A stretch of DNA of 64,000 bases from Mantis religiosa (Eukaryota; Arthropoda; Insecta; Mantodea; Mantidae): the NCBI GenBank assembly GCA_030765055.1, contig CM060953.1:189881147-189945146 (forward strand). Reading direction: 5' to 3'. The notes under the pieces are model-generated. The model was not told the DNA's origin and made no database searches. It saw only the letters and a program-made list of their open reading frames with translations. The position numbers and the translations under genes are program-made. Every line of letters begins with the position of its first letter. Position 1 is the stretch's first letter. Positions 1 to 10,814 of the stretch are shown piece after piece.

Positions 1-2
1 GT

Positions 3-803
3 AACCGGAGTGCCTCGGGACCTGCAAGCACGACACGTGATGCTGCAGCCCAGCAGCAGTGGTCTTCTGCAATGAGGGTCACCCACATCACCTCAGCCCG
101 AGGCCCGACACCACTCGTACGGGTGGACCTAGGCAGGCACGGGGAACTGGAAGCTGCATTAGATAACGGCCTGTCCTTGTTAGGGCGGGTGCTACGCACT
201 GAGGTCAGTCGACAGGACCGGCAATCGCTATGCCGCTGCTGCTGCGCCTAGGGGCATGCTGCTGATTCCTGTGAAGCCAAGCCGAAGTGCTACTACTGTG
301 GTGCTTCCAGTCTCACCTCGATCTGCACACAACACGACTTCCGCCGTCGCCGCTACTGTGCCTCCTGTGGAGGGCACAGCCACTTCACCGGACAGGCGCT
401 CTGCCCCCTGCATCCCTGCAGGAAGGCATCGCCTGTCCCACCAACGCCGTCAAACACTGAGCAGTAGCTGAGCACACAACCTCATCAACAGCCGGCAACA
501 CCAGAACACACCACCCGACAGGAGCAGTTCAAGAAGGAAGTCCTGGGCCTAGGTGAGGCCGTTCAGGATCTCAATTCGGAGTTGCTAGTCATAGTGGTAA
601 AGCTGACCGCCTTGGAGGATTTCCTAACGGAGCTCCAGGCTATGCAGACGTCACACATCACAACTGAGACCCAAACCATACACCGGAAGCTGGTCGAGCT
701 CACTGAGGGCGTCAGGAGTTTCCTCAGGAATTCTGTGAGCTCAACCTTCCTTCCGCGTGTATCACCGGCAGAGAATCAGCACAACAACATGACAGAACAA
801 TAA
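3..803 (+). pseudogene. Zinc-knuckle ORF1 (gag-like) of a retrotransposon, 3' half, broken
   Basis: One frame is open from base 3 to 803 except for stops at 249-251 and 468-470. Before the first stop it reads a segment ending GRVLRTEVSRQDRQSLCRCC. A CCHC knuckle follows at about 231-272 (C-x2-C-x4-H-x4-C), with the TAG inside it. Two more cysteine clusters follow: KCYYCG, then CASCGGHSHFTGQALC. After the second stop the frame continues through a leucine/glutamate-rich stretch that looks coiled-coil, ending at 801-803. Three cysteine knuckles in a row are typical of ORF1 or gag-like proteins of non-LTR elements, which bind element RNA. The 5' part lies outside the window. The exact clade is not recognised. 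Confidence 0.6.
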
Positions 804-1145
804 ATGAAGACTGCCAGTCAGTTGTACGTGTGTATCAAGTCGCGTCAAGTGCGGTGGGCTCCAAGACACCAATAATAATCGGTACCTGTTCTTACCACCT
901 TTTAACCCCTAGGCTGCAGTCAGGTTTCATGTCTGTAGTCTAGCAATACCTTCCACGCGCTCGCACCCATTAGGTGCCAGCATCCCATCTCTCACATACG
1001 ACGCGAGTGGTATGCAGGACCGCACTAAGTCACGATATTCACAAATCATTATCCTTTCATTATCCGGTGGAGGTTTTTTAGTGGATATTGCCAAGGACAA
1101 GGAGCGCCACAGTCCCCGTTGTGCCCTCCAACTCAGTGGGATTTT
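804..1145. other. Intergenic or element UTR, nothing recognised
   Basis: There is no coding frame and no repeat unit. It could be the spacer after the zinc-knuckle ORF, but no reverse transcriptase follows it. Confidence 0.4.
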
Positions 1146-1470
1146 TCCTCCACTCGAAAAAAATAAAGATATATGAACTAGAACGTTCTAGTGACATCTT
1201 GATTGATGGACAGCACTCTACAAACGTCTGGACTCATGAATGGTCGTATAAAAAGGAGCCGCGATAACCAGTTAGAGACCGAGTCGAATTGGAAGTTGAG
1301 AATCGACCGTGTACAGCTGTGTTTTGTAAGTGAAATCTTTTGTTTGTGGTCAACGACCTTGAGCGTTTTATTTGTGTATGTCACGTAATTCTGCTACTGT
1401 AAGGATTGACCAATGTGTGTCTCTACGGAAATAAAGAGCATATTGGAATTTCTGCAAGGAACCCACAAAG
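1146..1470 (+). mobile_element. LTR-like fragment with TATA box and polyadenylation signal
   Basis: It carries a TATA motif (tataaaaa, 1247-1254), a G-rich transcript-start region and an AATAAA at 1430-1435, spaced as in a retrotransposon LTR. It shares the order and short blocks (cgtaattctg, ggaaataaag) with the better-bounded LTR at 31795-32216. No partner LTR or internal region is seen. Ends are uncertain. Confidence 0.4.
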
Positions 1471-1799
1471 TCACAGTATGCTTAAGTTGGTCTTGCAATT
1501 GTTTTATAAATCCTTTTGCTTTTTAAACATAAATATTTATTTATACAGATTATATCCTTCATATGCCCCGGCTTATCTCCTTTACATGCATTTTAAGAAA
1601 TTAAAAATAATGAATTTCTTGAAAACTTCATTCGGCATGAAAATTGCAAAGTTTACTGCTTGACCTACTTTATCTTTCCAGTTATGCCAATCTATACACA
1701 TGAAGATATTCCTAAAATGTAAAAAAGTATAAATACGTGTTTATCGAACCCAAAAGTTAAAATAATCCACAAAATGCGCTTTAAGTGATAAACTAAACT
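1471..1799. other. AT-rich spacer
   Basis: AT-rich sequence with one short open frame (1406-1663) that lacks any recognisable motif. Probably non-coding. Confidence 0.4.
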
Positions 1800-2843
1800 A
1801 GTGAAATTTCGCTAAAGAGCTTTTTTATTAGTACAAATTCAGAGGAAAATGTATGAAGCACTAGCTGAATCCAAAACGTTGTATGCAGTGGAGATTTGGG
1901 GGGGGCCGCAGAAGTAAACAAAACGGTAGACCAAAACTACAGAAGGTTTTGCAAAGAGCTACTAGGCTTAGCAAGATCAGCAGCTAGGGAAATAGCTTTA
2001 GTAGAATTAGGAAAGACAAGAAGATATGGAATAATATAGGAAGGAACAATAACATTTTGGTACAGGTGTTTGGCCAAAGATGAAGGGAATTATACATGAG
2101 TCAGCAAAAATGGTTGCAGATAGTTGCTGGACAGAGGCAGGACGAATTATTGAATAAATAGAAAAGGGAGATATATGGAGATTAGAGGAAAGGAATATAA
2201 GCGATGTGGGTAAACTGGTAAAATGCAGAATAGAAGATATAAAAAGACAGGAAATATGGGGAAGTCTAGAAAATATTAAATGATTACAATTCTACAAACA
2301 AGTAAAAAGAAACTGGGGACGAGAAGCAGATGTAGATTACTGCAATAGACAAGAGAGAGCATAGCTAGCTTGGATGGGAACAGTCACAATATTTCTAAGA
2401 GGGATAAGACGTAGGGAAAGGGAGTTTGTGAATTGTGTGGGGGAAAAGAAAGCATAGAAAACTATGTAACAGAGTGCAAGGAGTTCTCAATATGGATAAA
2501 AAAGGTTTGGGAGGAAAAATGGGAGAAAGTAGAGAAGAGTATAGTAGCTATAAAAACGTTAACAGGAAAGGAGGAAAAGCAGGTAAGAAGTATTGATGTG
2601 TTCTTACGGAAAGTAAAAGAATAATAAACAATAAGTGTAAAGAATATAAGAAAGAAGATCGGAGGGAGGAAATAGGTTTGTTAAGTAACAAGGAGGCATG
2701 GAGGTTAAGAGCTACCTGACAGAGCAGAACACCAGGATGTCATGTAAGACAAGGTAGCAACAAGGTAAAGAAAAATAAATGTAGCCTAAAGTTGTAAATT
2801 GTATAATTTTGAAATATGCACCATAAATAATTCATTCATTCAA
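1800..2843 (+). pseudogene. LINE A: 3' part of non-LTR retrotransposon ORF2, decayed
   Basis: The interrupted translation follows the region after the reverse transcriptase palm: an ALAESKTLYAVEIWG-like thumb block near 1860, then an LGLARSA block and VELGKTRRYG near 1960-2030. A cysteine cluster follows at 2430-2490 (CELCGGKESIENYVTECKEF), the usual C-terminal zinc finger. Many stops and indels show it is dead. The copies at 30493-31407 (same strand) and 31410-33160 (minus) are relatives. The 3' end is attattcattcatt, the same end as LINE B. Mariner M1 starts directly after it. Confidence 0.65.
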
Positions 2844-3056
2844 TACACGTGGGCTGTTCAATAAAGAACGATCACACTATTTTTTGACAACGTACCTTCA
2901 CTCATCCTCACAATTTTGATGATCCTCCTCAAAATGGTCTCCTCTGAATACGATGCACTTGTCGCAGCATTTCTGCCAAGCTTCATAGACATGCTGGGAA
3001 CCATTATTGAGAGATCCTTCAAAATCGCCGCCGCAGACTTCACCACTGCTTCTGAT

Positions 3057-3293
3057 GCCCGCCTCGGTAGCGTGGTGGTAGCATTTTTGCCTCACGTTCA
3101 AAGGTCCCGAGTTCGAATCTCGGTCAGGGTGAGTTACATGGTTAAGGTTTTTCCGTGGTTTACCCGTATCCTGAAAGACGAATGTCGGGTAACTCTAAGC
3201 TCTATGGACCCCGGGCTCATTTGAGCGTTATTTCACCCATTCCATTCATCGTGCGATATGACTTAACGTTTGAGGACGTAAATTAAAAGAAAA
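3057..3293 (+). mobile_element. SINE1, full-length tRNA-derived SINE inside M1
   Basis: It is flanked by a perfect 12-bp target-site duplication, actgcttctgat, at 3045-3056 and 3294-3305. It begins gcccgcctcggtagcg with a tRNA-like head containing both Pol III boxes. A body follows (ttatcctgaaagacgaatg through cgatatgacttaacgtt), ending in a short A-rich tail. Here the body occurs once; in other copies it is tandemly repeated with a 108-bp period. It would have moved using LINE machinery. Confidence 0.9.
3066..3120 (+). promoter_or_regulatory. Internal RNA polymerase III promoter of SINE1 (A and B boxes)
   Basis: An A-box-like ggtagcgtggtgg lies at 3066-3078 and a B box (gagttcgaatct) ends at 3120, with tRNA-like spacing. 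The same pair is seen in the other SINE1 heads. Confidence 0.65.
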
Positions 3294-4429
3294 ACTGCTT
3301 CTGATAATGGATAATGCCTCCCACGAAGGCATATCTTCAAGTTAGGGAATAGAAAAAAATTACATAGGGGTAAATACAGACCACAGGGAGGGCGAGGGAT
3401 GCACTTCACATTGATTTTTGGAACATATTCAGCCACAACATTGGCAATATGTGGCCGCGCATTATCGTGGTGCAGCATCCAGCCTGCTTCACGGAAATGT
3501 GGACTTTTGTGCCTCATATGGACTTGCAATATCCTCAGGACACCCCTGTAGTATTGTCCAGTTACTGGTGTGTGTGCAGGTACAACATGCTGATAAACCA
3601 TTCCATGAATATCAAAGAATGAGATGACCATAACTTTCCCAACAGAAGCAACCAGTTTTGCTTTTTGGGGGTTGTTGATGAAGGAGATTGCCACACTGAG
3701 CTTTGCTGTTTGCTCTCAGGATCGAAATGATATACCCAAGTTTTATCAGCAGTGATTACGTTTGAAAGAGACTCCGGATCTTCCTCTAACATCAGCGTTG
3801 ACTGTATGCAGACTTGCATGCGAATGTACTTTTGTTCGGGAATCTACAGTCTTGGAACCCATCGCGCAAAAACGCATCTCATGTGTAATGTTTCTGTCAC
3901 CAACGTGTGGGTGGCACCCAATGAAACGTTCAGTATTTCAGAAAGTGATCTTAGGATAATTTGTCGATACTCTCTCATAATGGCAGCAGCAGTGTTGATA
4001 TTTTCTTCCGTAAGAACAGTAACTAGAGCACCGGGTGCACCTTCCTTTGAAATGGATTGTCTCCCCTTTTTAAACATTTTATATCACCTTCGAGCTGTGC
4101 TGTAGGGAAGAACAGACTCTCAATAGGCCTCCTGTAACATTGTATAGGCCTCAACTGAAGATTTGTTGAAAGGAATGCAGAATTTCAAAGCCACATATTA
4201 TTCCTCGGGTGTTACCTCCATTGCAGCGGTAGGCGATACTGAACATGACTGAACTTTGCTTGTTCTCACAGGCGGGAACCAGGAGTACCAACAATGAAAC
4301 TACTACGGCGTGTTTGTTTCATGTTAAACTAACAGAATATAATGAGATTGAATTTTAGTGTGAAAAATTACGACCGTAAAAAAAAAAAAAAAAAAAAAAA
4401 TATGATAATTCTTTATAGAAGCACCCTCG

Positions 4430-4885
4430 TAGTATGAAGCTTACAGTTAATTTGTTTTTATAATGGGTAAAATTACTGAAAAATCGAATAAAATAAGATT
4501 TATATATTAAATTGCTAGTATGCAGCGATAATCTTACGCTTAAGATACTACCTTGAGAAACGCAGCATACCTGCAAATATGACCTGCTAGCTGTGAGAAC
4601 GCGCGGAATTTAATATAATCTGACACTGGTCGGGCGGACACTTGCTCTTTGTCCTCTGTAAAATATATAACCAACCCAACCTCACCCCTTTGTCTTACAT
4701 ATCAGTCGACAATAATATCACCAGGACTTTACGTTCCATCACTCCGATTCTCACAGTCTATATACGCCAGTGTTTCGATTGTTGGGTAACAATACAATTA
4801 GAGTTTTGGTTGCTACACTAACGAAATATTTGTTAGAGCTAACATTTATCGAATTTTAAAGGCCCTGGGTGAAAAATTTGGTGTA
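4430..4885. other. Spacer between M1 and M2
   Basis: No coding frame or repeat recognised. Confidence 0.4.
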
Positions 4886-4992
4886 CGAAGGGGACCCAAA
4901 AGAATCTGGATTGTTGTCATAAAAGCTTTATTGATGAAACTTTTTACAAAATTTCTTCGGTCACCTTCAGAATACTCTCCATTACATGCGAT

Positions 4993-6315
4993 CAGGGGCG
5001 GTTCCTCCATAAGGTTGCAGGTTTGCGCTACACCCAATGATTCGGAATATACAACAGGTGCATTTTGCACATTAAAGCTGTACTTGTTTGCATTGTTTTA
5101 TATACAAACATGTTTCAATTACGCTTATCGTCTGTAGCTGCCCATGACCGCAGAAGTCGAAATAAACAGTGATTAGCTGTAGGAGCCGCAGGTTTGCAGC
5201 GAAGAGTTAACCTAAGACTTCGCCAAAATGTGGGTTCTCTGGCGGGGTTGCGGGAAGGTGAAGATATGGTAGTGGCTTCTTATACATTGCTTAAATGGAG
5301 GTTTATAAACCTAGCTCCTCCTACTCTTAGCAACGGCTATAGCGTGACCTTCAGCCTTAGCTTCTGTGTGCTCTGCTTTTCGAACACAGGGAGAATTTAA
5401 TTAAATGCATGGAGGTTATTCAGAAGAGAGCTCTGTTAAACAACAACGCCACACTTGTTCAGGCTTCTGAGTTTATGGCCACTTTGAAAGATTATAATTT
5501 TGTATTCTGGCTGTCTTTCTTCTACAAGATCATGCCCCATGTGGACATTTTGTACAATCAGCTGCAGAAACGAGACTGCAATGCAACGTTTGACATCGCC
5601 CAGCTAAACGCATTTGAAAGGGAAGTGCAAAAGGTAAGAAATACCGTGGATATCCAGGAACACAAAGACAGTGCAATTAAGAGGAGAAGAACAGAAGATC
5701 ATGATGTGAAAAGAAGAGAAGATCTTGAAGTATGTGACATTCTTAGAGAAACAAAGGACAGATTTAGCTTCACGAGGCATCTGGTAGCCTTAACTTTGTT
5801 TCATCAAGAAAATTTCTAAGACATTTCCAGAGGATTCCCTTAGAGAAACAATAAGGCTCTATCCTTCTATCATTGGAACAAAATTTCGTAGAGAACTGAC
5901 TGTCATTTTCAGTCGAGAGGAATTTCGTGGAATGGCCGGCGCTTTGTGCTTGATGGACTTCATTAAGGAAAACAGTTTATGTTCTACATTCAGCGAATAT
6001 GTCAAACTGCTCCGAGTACTGTTAACTATGCCAATGTCTACCACTGAAGCAGAATGCTGTTTCTCATCTTTAAAAAGAAAAAAACTTTCCTTAGGAACAC
6101 AATGTCACAGGACCGATTGACAGCATTGGCAATGCTTACAATTGAGAGAGATTTGGTTATGAAGATCGGCGACTTCAACGCAAAAGTTATCGATAGATTC
6201 GCCACGTCTAAGGAGAGTACAGCAGAGAATCTGTATAAATAGGTGAGCCATTACTACTCTGTATTTTATTTTTCATTTGTGCACCACCAATAATTTAACC
6301 CACCAGCCGCCACTG
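4993..6315 (+). mobile_element. hAT element H1 (ZMYM1-like), internally reduced
   Basis: The ends are caggggcggttcctcc and, on the minus strand at the right, cagtggcggctggtggg. A perfect 8-bp duplication, catgcgat, flanks it (4985-4992 and 6316-6323), the hallmark length for hAT. At 1,323 bp it is much shorter than an autonomous hAT. Its left end matches the right end of H2 (shared tttgcgcta), so H1 and H2 are the same family in opposite orientation. Confidence 0.9.
5409..6243 (+). pseudogene. hAT transposase C-terminal part, broken
   Basis: The first frame (5409-5819) holds a charged, helical segment. After stops, coding continues to a dimerisation motif, PMSTTEAECCFSSLKR (about 6031-6080). 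It then passes through a frameshift at an A-run to TFLRNTMSQDRLTALAML. This STTEAEC...S-L...R...M-x-Q-x-RL-x-ALA pattern is the conserved C-terminal dimerisation region of ZMYM1-like hAT proteins. It cannot encode an intact enzyme. Confidence 0.75.
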
Positions 6316-7338
6316 CATGCGATGCACTTGTCAAGTCTCTTTTCCCACTGTTGGAAGAATGTTTGGAACTCTTCAAGTTTGATATTGTCCAGTGCCCTTT
6401 GCGAAGCTGTTTTTACCGCCTCCACATCGTCATAACGCTCCCCTTTTAGCGTTTTTTTCATTCGGGGAAATAGGAAAAGGTAGCACGGGGCTAGGACCGG
6501 CGAATACGGAGCGTGGGGAACGACAGACCACCTCTGAGATGCCAAATAGTGGGTCACGTGTAAGGCCATGTGTGCTAGAGCGTTGTCGTGATGCAGAATC
6601 CAGTCACCCGATCGCCAAAGTTCCGAGCGTTTCCTCCTCACATCCTCTCGCAGACGCCTTAAAACATCCAAGTAAAAGTGCTGGTTAATAGTCTGGCCAG
6701 GGGGTAAGAATTCCCGATGCACAATTCCACGAAGATCAAAAAAGGCAATGATCATAGTCTTCACATTTGACCTCACTTGCCTTGCTTTTTTGTCCTGGGA
6801 GAGTTGGTAGTCCTCCACTGACTTGACGCTTGCTTGTTTTCTCGGTCATACCCGTAAAACCAACTCTCATCCCCTGAAATAACTTAGCTCAAGAAGTTCG
6901 TATCAAGTTCAATCTCTGTTTTCAGGTCCTGACATACATTCATGTGGACGGTTTTGTGCTCCTGTGTGAGATGGCACGGAACAAATTTAGCAGCAACACG
7001 TCTCATGTGAAAATCCTCCCTCAAAATCCGCTGGCACGAGCTCCAGCTAATTCCTGTCGTTGCTGAAATTTGTTCGATCGTTTGGCGACGATCCTCGTTG
7101 ATCGTTTGGTGGACCTTTCCAATGTTGTCCTCATTTCGCGATGTTGAAGGGCGTCCAGAACGAGCTTGGTCTTCAACACACATCTCACCACGTTTAAGCG
7201 CCGAAAGAACTCGAAAAGCTGTGTGCGGCTCACAACGTGCTCCTGGAAAGCTTCCTAAAGCATTTGGTGTGTCTCCGTTGCAGTTTTAAGCAGATAACAA
7301 AATTTCACACATATTCCTTGTTCTTTTAAGGTTTCCAT
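6316..7338 (-). pseudogene. M2 mariner transposase, main coding part
   Basis: The minus-strand reading begins METLKEQGICVKFCYLLKTA. The helix-turn-helix region follows (IGKVHQTINEDRRQTIEQIS, then SWSSCQRILREDFHMRR), then GDESW with the first aspartate and HHDNALAH with the second. At the third site the family motif SPDLAPCD is SPVLAPCY, so the catalytic aspartate is lost. A nonsense codon follows THQML and a frameshift separates the N- and C-terminal halves. Confidence 0.8.
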
Positions 7339-7539
7339 AACGACTTCGCAGAGGTAACCCGCCAACAGTCAGAGAAACACAATACCACACTTGCACGTTC
7401 AGCTCTACAGTGTCACCGTCTGCACAGCTGTTTCATGAAGGTCTCTACTAACACCATCTAGCGTGAGAACGCTGCACTACGTCTGCGAGTGGCAGCGCCC
7501 TCGGAGTCACACGACTGGACATTGAAGATCTGCATGTGA

Positions 7540-8425
7540 GACCTTCGGTCTCAAGTAGATCAGGGCTAGGTCCTCTACTGGCAGTGGAGTGTTTTGTAAG
7601 GAAGGATAATATGAGATTGGAGTTATATATAAGTCATCTGATGTGTTATTTTATGTACCCAGAATCAGTCTCGGGCGTGTGTAGCGCTCTACAGAATCGA
7701 TGTCGTACTTACCTAGACCGCGGATGAGGGAGTTGAAGTTGTGCGAGAGATTTTTATAGCAGGAACGTGAAACGGTATGGATGTAGTCTGTTACTGGGGG
7801 ATACGTAGGTCAGGTCGGATAACTAGATTGGGATGTGCCAAGGGGAGTCTGTGGCAATGCGGAGGAATCAGGACTGTAGAGTTTCAAGACGATGTAGGTG
7901 AGACTTGGCTGTTACTCCCATATTTCACTGGCGTATGTGATGACTGGCCGGAGTACTTGCTTATACAGGAACAGTTTTGTAGGCAGAGACATCACCGATC
8001 GTCGGTTATAGAGAGGGTATAGCATACCCATTCTTTTGTTAACTTTATTAGTCACATATGTAATGTGGTCTCTCCACGTCAATTTGATGTCGAGTAGAAC
8101 ACCAAGATACTTAACGTAAGTTTTCCAATGGACGTCCTCACCAGCTGGGGAATTGGTGGAAGATCCGCTATTCGTCTTCGATAGAACCTTATGGCCTGGC
8201 TCTTCTGTAGGTGGACGCGTAGGCACCGACGTTCGAACCCGGTGGTAAGTAGGTCAGCATAATGTTGAATCCTGCGAGTACACAGGTTGAGCTCTGATGA
8301 CGTGGAGGTGACAGCTGTATCGTCAGCAAAGAGATACAGCAAGCAGCGTGGCAGGGATGGTAGGGTGTTGATGTATAGAAGGAAGAGAGTGGGTGCCAGG
8401 TGATACCGTCCCTGTTATGCATAAC
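7540..8425 (-). pseudogene. Jockey-type LINE reverse transcriptase, C-terminal part
   Basis: Minus-strand blocks in order are LAPTLFLLYINTLPS, then LYLFADDTAVTST (the catalytic F/YADD), KYLGVLLDIKLTWRDHI, RPVITYASEIWE and a tail ending VERYTRPRLILGT-stop near 7661. There is no RNase H domain, which fits the Jockey/CR1 side. A one-base deletion in the tail near 7830 and earlier frameshifts inactivate it. It is truncated at about 8425. The element's 3' region has an inverted repeat (tgagaccttcggtctca) near 7536-7552. Confidence 0.75.
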
Positions 8426-9854
8426 ATTGTCATAATAACCCCAAAAGTCTTATTAAATACATAATTAAGGGCGGATGGATACCACAATATGAATTAAACA
8501 AAGTTATAACAAATATAGAGGAGAATGATTAAATATACAAGTTCAGAGACTAAACAGGCAATCCCGATATATATATATTGAAAGCACGAGAACCCAAGTG
8601 TCAATATAGCGAAGTGAATGGACACTTTCCCTCATAGGTATGTTCTTTGTGTTCCTAGCCGACAAAGGTGCCATTGTTCAGGGTAGACCCTCGTCGGCAG
8701 CCCATGTCCTGGCCTGCACATGGTACGTGATGAGAGAATAGACATCAGGATTTAAGATACACATTTTCAAACATGCTTATGCATTAATTAGTTGAACGGT
8801 GGGAAGGTGAAACTTGCGTGGAATACATGCCTTAGACACTAAAAATTGCTATTAAATTTAAGAGTATGGAGGAAACACAAGATATAAGGAACAAGTAACA
8901 GGACACATGACCTCTAAAGTGTCCAAAGTTCGGCAAAAGGAAGGGGAAATTTGTGCAATGGCGACGTTTGATGTTTGCTAGGAAAAACACTTTGTTTCGG
9001 CGAGTGAAGGGGGCAATGACTACTAAAGGTTCATCTAAGTCCATGTTCGTTAAAGGACGGAGTAACACACATTAGGTGGTTATCGAACACCCTGTGTTAG
9101 TGAGTGAGAGAAACTGCACACGTTACATCATTAATATTTCACCAAACTCCGTTGTTGAATAATACTCCGGAAATACTATGTTTCGAGAAGTAATGCTCTT
9201 GACGTTCAGGAACAACACTGCTACATACAGCACTCGTCGTGTCATGCGCACAACAACGGAAGAATCTCAAATCGCGAGCCTAACGTGCGAATAACGTAAA
9301 GACAACAGTGACGAGTGGAGTGGACTACTTGTATCAATAAACTTGACATTCAACGGTCGTGGTGTCTTCTATGTGATAATACCCATACACTGTCCGGACG
9401 CATCCACTCCCTGAAACTTAAAAGAGAGAATTCATGCAGATCTACCCTGAGAAAGCCCCCGACCTGTTGGAAACCTCCCATCCGTAGTCCTCATCCATCA
9501 CATATCTTCTCATATGGGGTGTTGAGTTCCGGGAGGGCTCAACGAGGTACTTAACGGGCAAGGACCGCCTAACAGGACACTACCTTAGGGAACGCCAGCT
9601 CTAATGGGACGGGATGAGGATAAGATTCCGTCGTGAGGGACAGTAAAGGTTCTGCCAGTGAGGTACTAGTGAATGAGATGTATTAAGTAGGAAGGGGTTT
9701 GGTAGGTTTCCCTCGGGAGTCCGGTTTCTTTTGGGTCCCCCGCCCCCGCGTATAGCCTGGTACAGATATAGTTGGCCGTAGCAAAAAGCATTTCTCAATA
9801 CTTTGTGCTAAATAAAACCTCAATATGGCAAGAAGAAATGTCACCAAGCAGCTC
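8426..9854. other. Unresolved sequence
   Basis: No protein or repeat recognised. There is an isolated AATAAA near 9336 and a G+C-richer stretch around 9430-9760. Two frames of 65-79 codons (9315-9554, 9601-9798) have no motif. It may be remnants of elements whose family I cannot name. Confidence 0.35.
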
Positions 9855-9990
9855 AGGAAGACCATAGACTTATGACCAGGGGATCTGAGTCAGCAAGTAA
9901 ATCTTAGGGTTAGCAACTTCATGTGTTTTTACAGGCAATTGTCTGCGTTGTTAAGACATAAAATAATGTGTTCTCGTTTCTCTGATATGT
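9855..9990 (+). repeat. LINE-type 3' segment shared with 23880-24000
   Basis: It matches the reverse complement of about 23880-24000, including short blocks such as ctgagtcagc, agtaaatctt, tttcatgt and tacagg in the same order. The other copy sits next to a LINE A-type cysteine cluster, so this is probably a LINE 3' region. Ends are approximate. Confidence 0.5.
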
Positions 9991-10675
9991 ATACAAGTAC
10001 TGGGCAAGAAGAATTATGAGCTATAGTTTAAAATGGTTTAAAACTTGATTAAAACCACACAAAGGAAAACAAAATTAAAAAATGATATTAAGTTGGAATT
10101 AACTAAGTAATTTTAAATTGAATCTTTCCTATGAACCTTAATTTACTCTATAAATATTTGCAATTTTAATGTTTCATTAAAACTTGTACTTCCACGATAA
10201 TACAGCAAAGAACAGATTTTCTGTTACTCCGCCTCACTTAACTTCGCCTAATAGAATACATTAAAGCAGTTGTTTTTTGAACTAAAGTGAATTACTTCAA
10301 CCAAACGAAATTAATTCCCCAGCAGGACGAGGCGAACTTTCACATCGCTCTTAACCTCGCAGAATGGGATTACCCCATAATCGATGGCTTGGGGAAGCCA
10401 CATATACTCGCCAGAGAGGTCAAACAAGCAATCTAAATGTATTCTCCACACTAGCTTAACACAAGGACTTAAAATAAACAAATAACTTGTTCGTTAACGA
10501 CCCTGTTAGTCGCCAGGGGCGCTAGTGTGCTGGAGTTTCATATATAAAAGAAATAAGGAAATGCAGTAGACTGCAAGTGACAGTCAGATATTTAGTAACT
10601 GGTCTCTTTGTAATGACTTTGATGTAACACTCTAAGTTTCCTGCTTTGGGTATATAAAGTCTGACAGAAATCTTC
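9991..10675. other. AT-rich unresolved sequence
   Basis: No coding frame or repeat recognised. Confidence 0.35.
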
Positions 10676-10790
10676 AGTGCTATAGCCGGGGTTTTAACCA
10701 TGGATCTCCCGGTTGCTCTTAGCCATTGAGCTGCCATGGCCAACATGCCAGCATGACATTAATTTATCCAACTGACACGTGTAAATAAAA
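10676..10790 (-). mobile_element. SINE2 head, degenerate
   Basis: The minus strand reads a diverged copy of the SINE2 tRNA-like head: ccatggcagctcaatggc, then the B-box-like ggttaaaaccccggctatag. The gcatgacattaattt block lies on the 5' side. The 91-bp body is absent. Confidence 0.6.
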
Positions 10791-10814
10791 TGGTATTTTA
10801 CCAACTTTCTTTAA

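Larger units (their letters stand above)
2846..4429 (-). mobile_element. Mariner M1 (family I), dead, carrying a SINE1
   Basis: Terminal inverted repeats match cgagggctgttcaataaa: cgtgggctgttcaataaag on the left, and a right end that reads cgagggtgcttctataaag on the minus strand. TA flanks both ends. The minus strand encodes pieces of a DD34D transposase: a helix-turn-helix part (about 3844-4077), the first aspartate in ITADKTWVYHFDPES, and the second in HHDNARPH. The third aspartate has become asparagine (LPLCNFFLFP). Without the SINE it is about 1.3 kb, normal for mariner. Several frameshifts are present. An A-tract of about 22 at 4378-4400 lies in the 5' UTR. Confidence 0.85.
4886..7500 (-). 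mobile_element. Mariner M2, dead, split by hAT element H1
   Basis: The 3' end starts after TA at 4884-4885 with cgaaggggacccaaaagaat, a mariner-type terminal repeat. Transposase coding runs on the minus strand from a start codon at 7336-7338 to 6316, then resumes at 4992 beyond the hAT insertion (KCIAC, then NGEYSEGDRRNF). The matching 5' terminal repeat was not found, so the boundary near 7500 is approximate and the element may be truncated there. It belongs to a different mariner lineage from M1. Confidence 0.8.

Noticed and set aside
2916..3224. 102-codon plus-strand frame across the M1/SINE1 junction
   Set aside because: Antisense to mariner coding and running into the SINE; no protein motif.
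9100..9360. Possible LTR (AATAAA near 9336)
   Set aside because: No convincing TATA box, termini, duplication or second copy in the window.
9315..9554. 79-codon frame in unresolved DNA
   Set aside because: No motif, no start context and no support; left as unresolved sequence.
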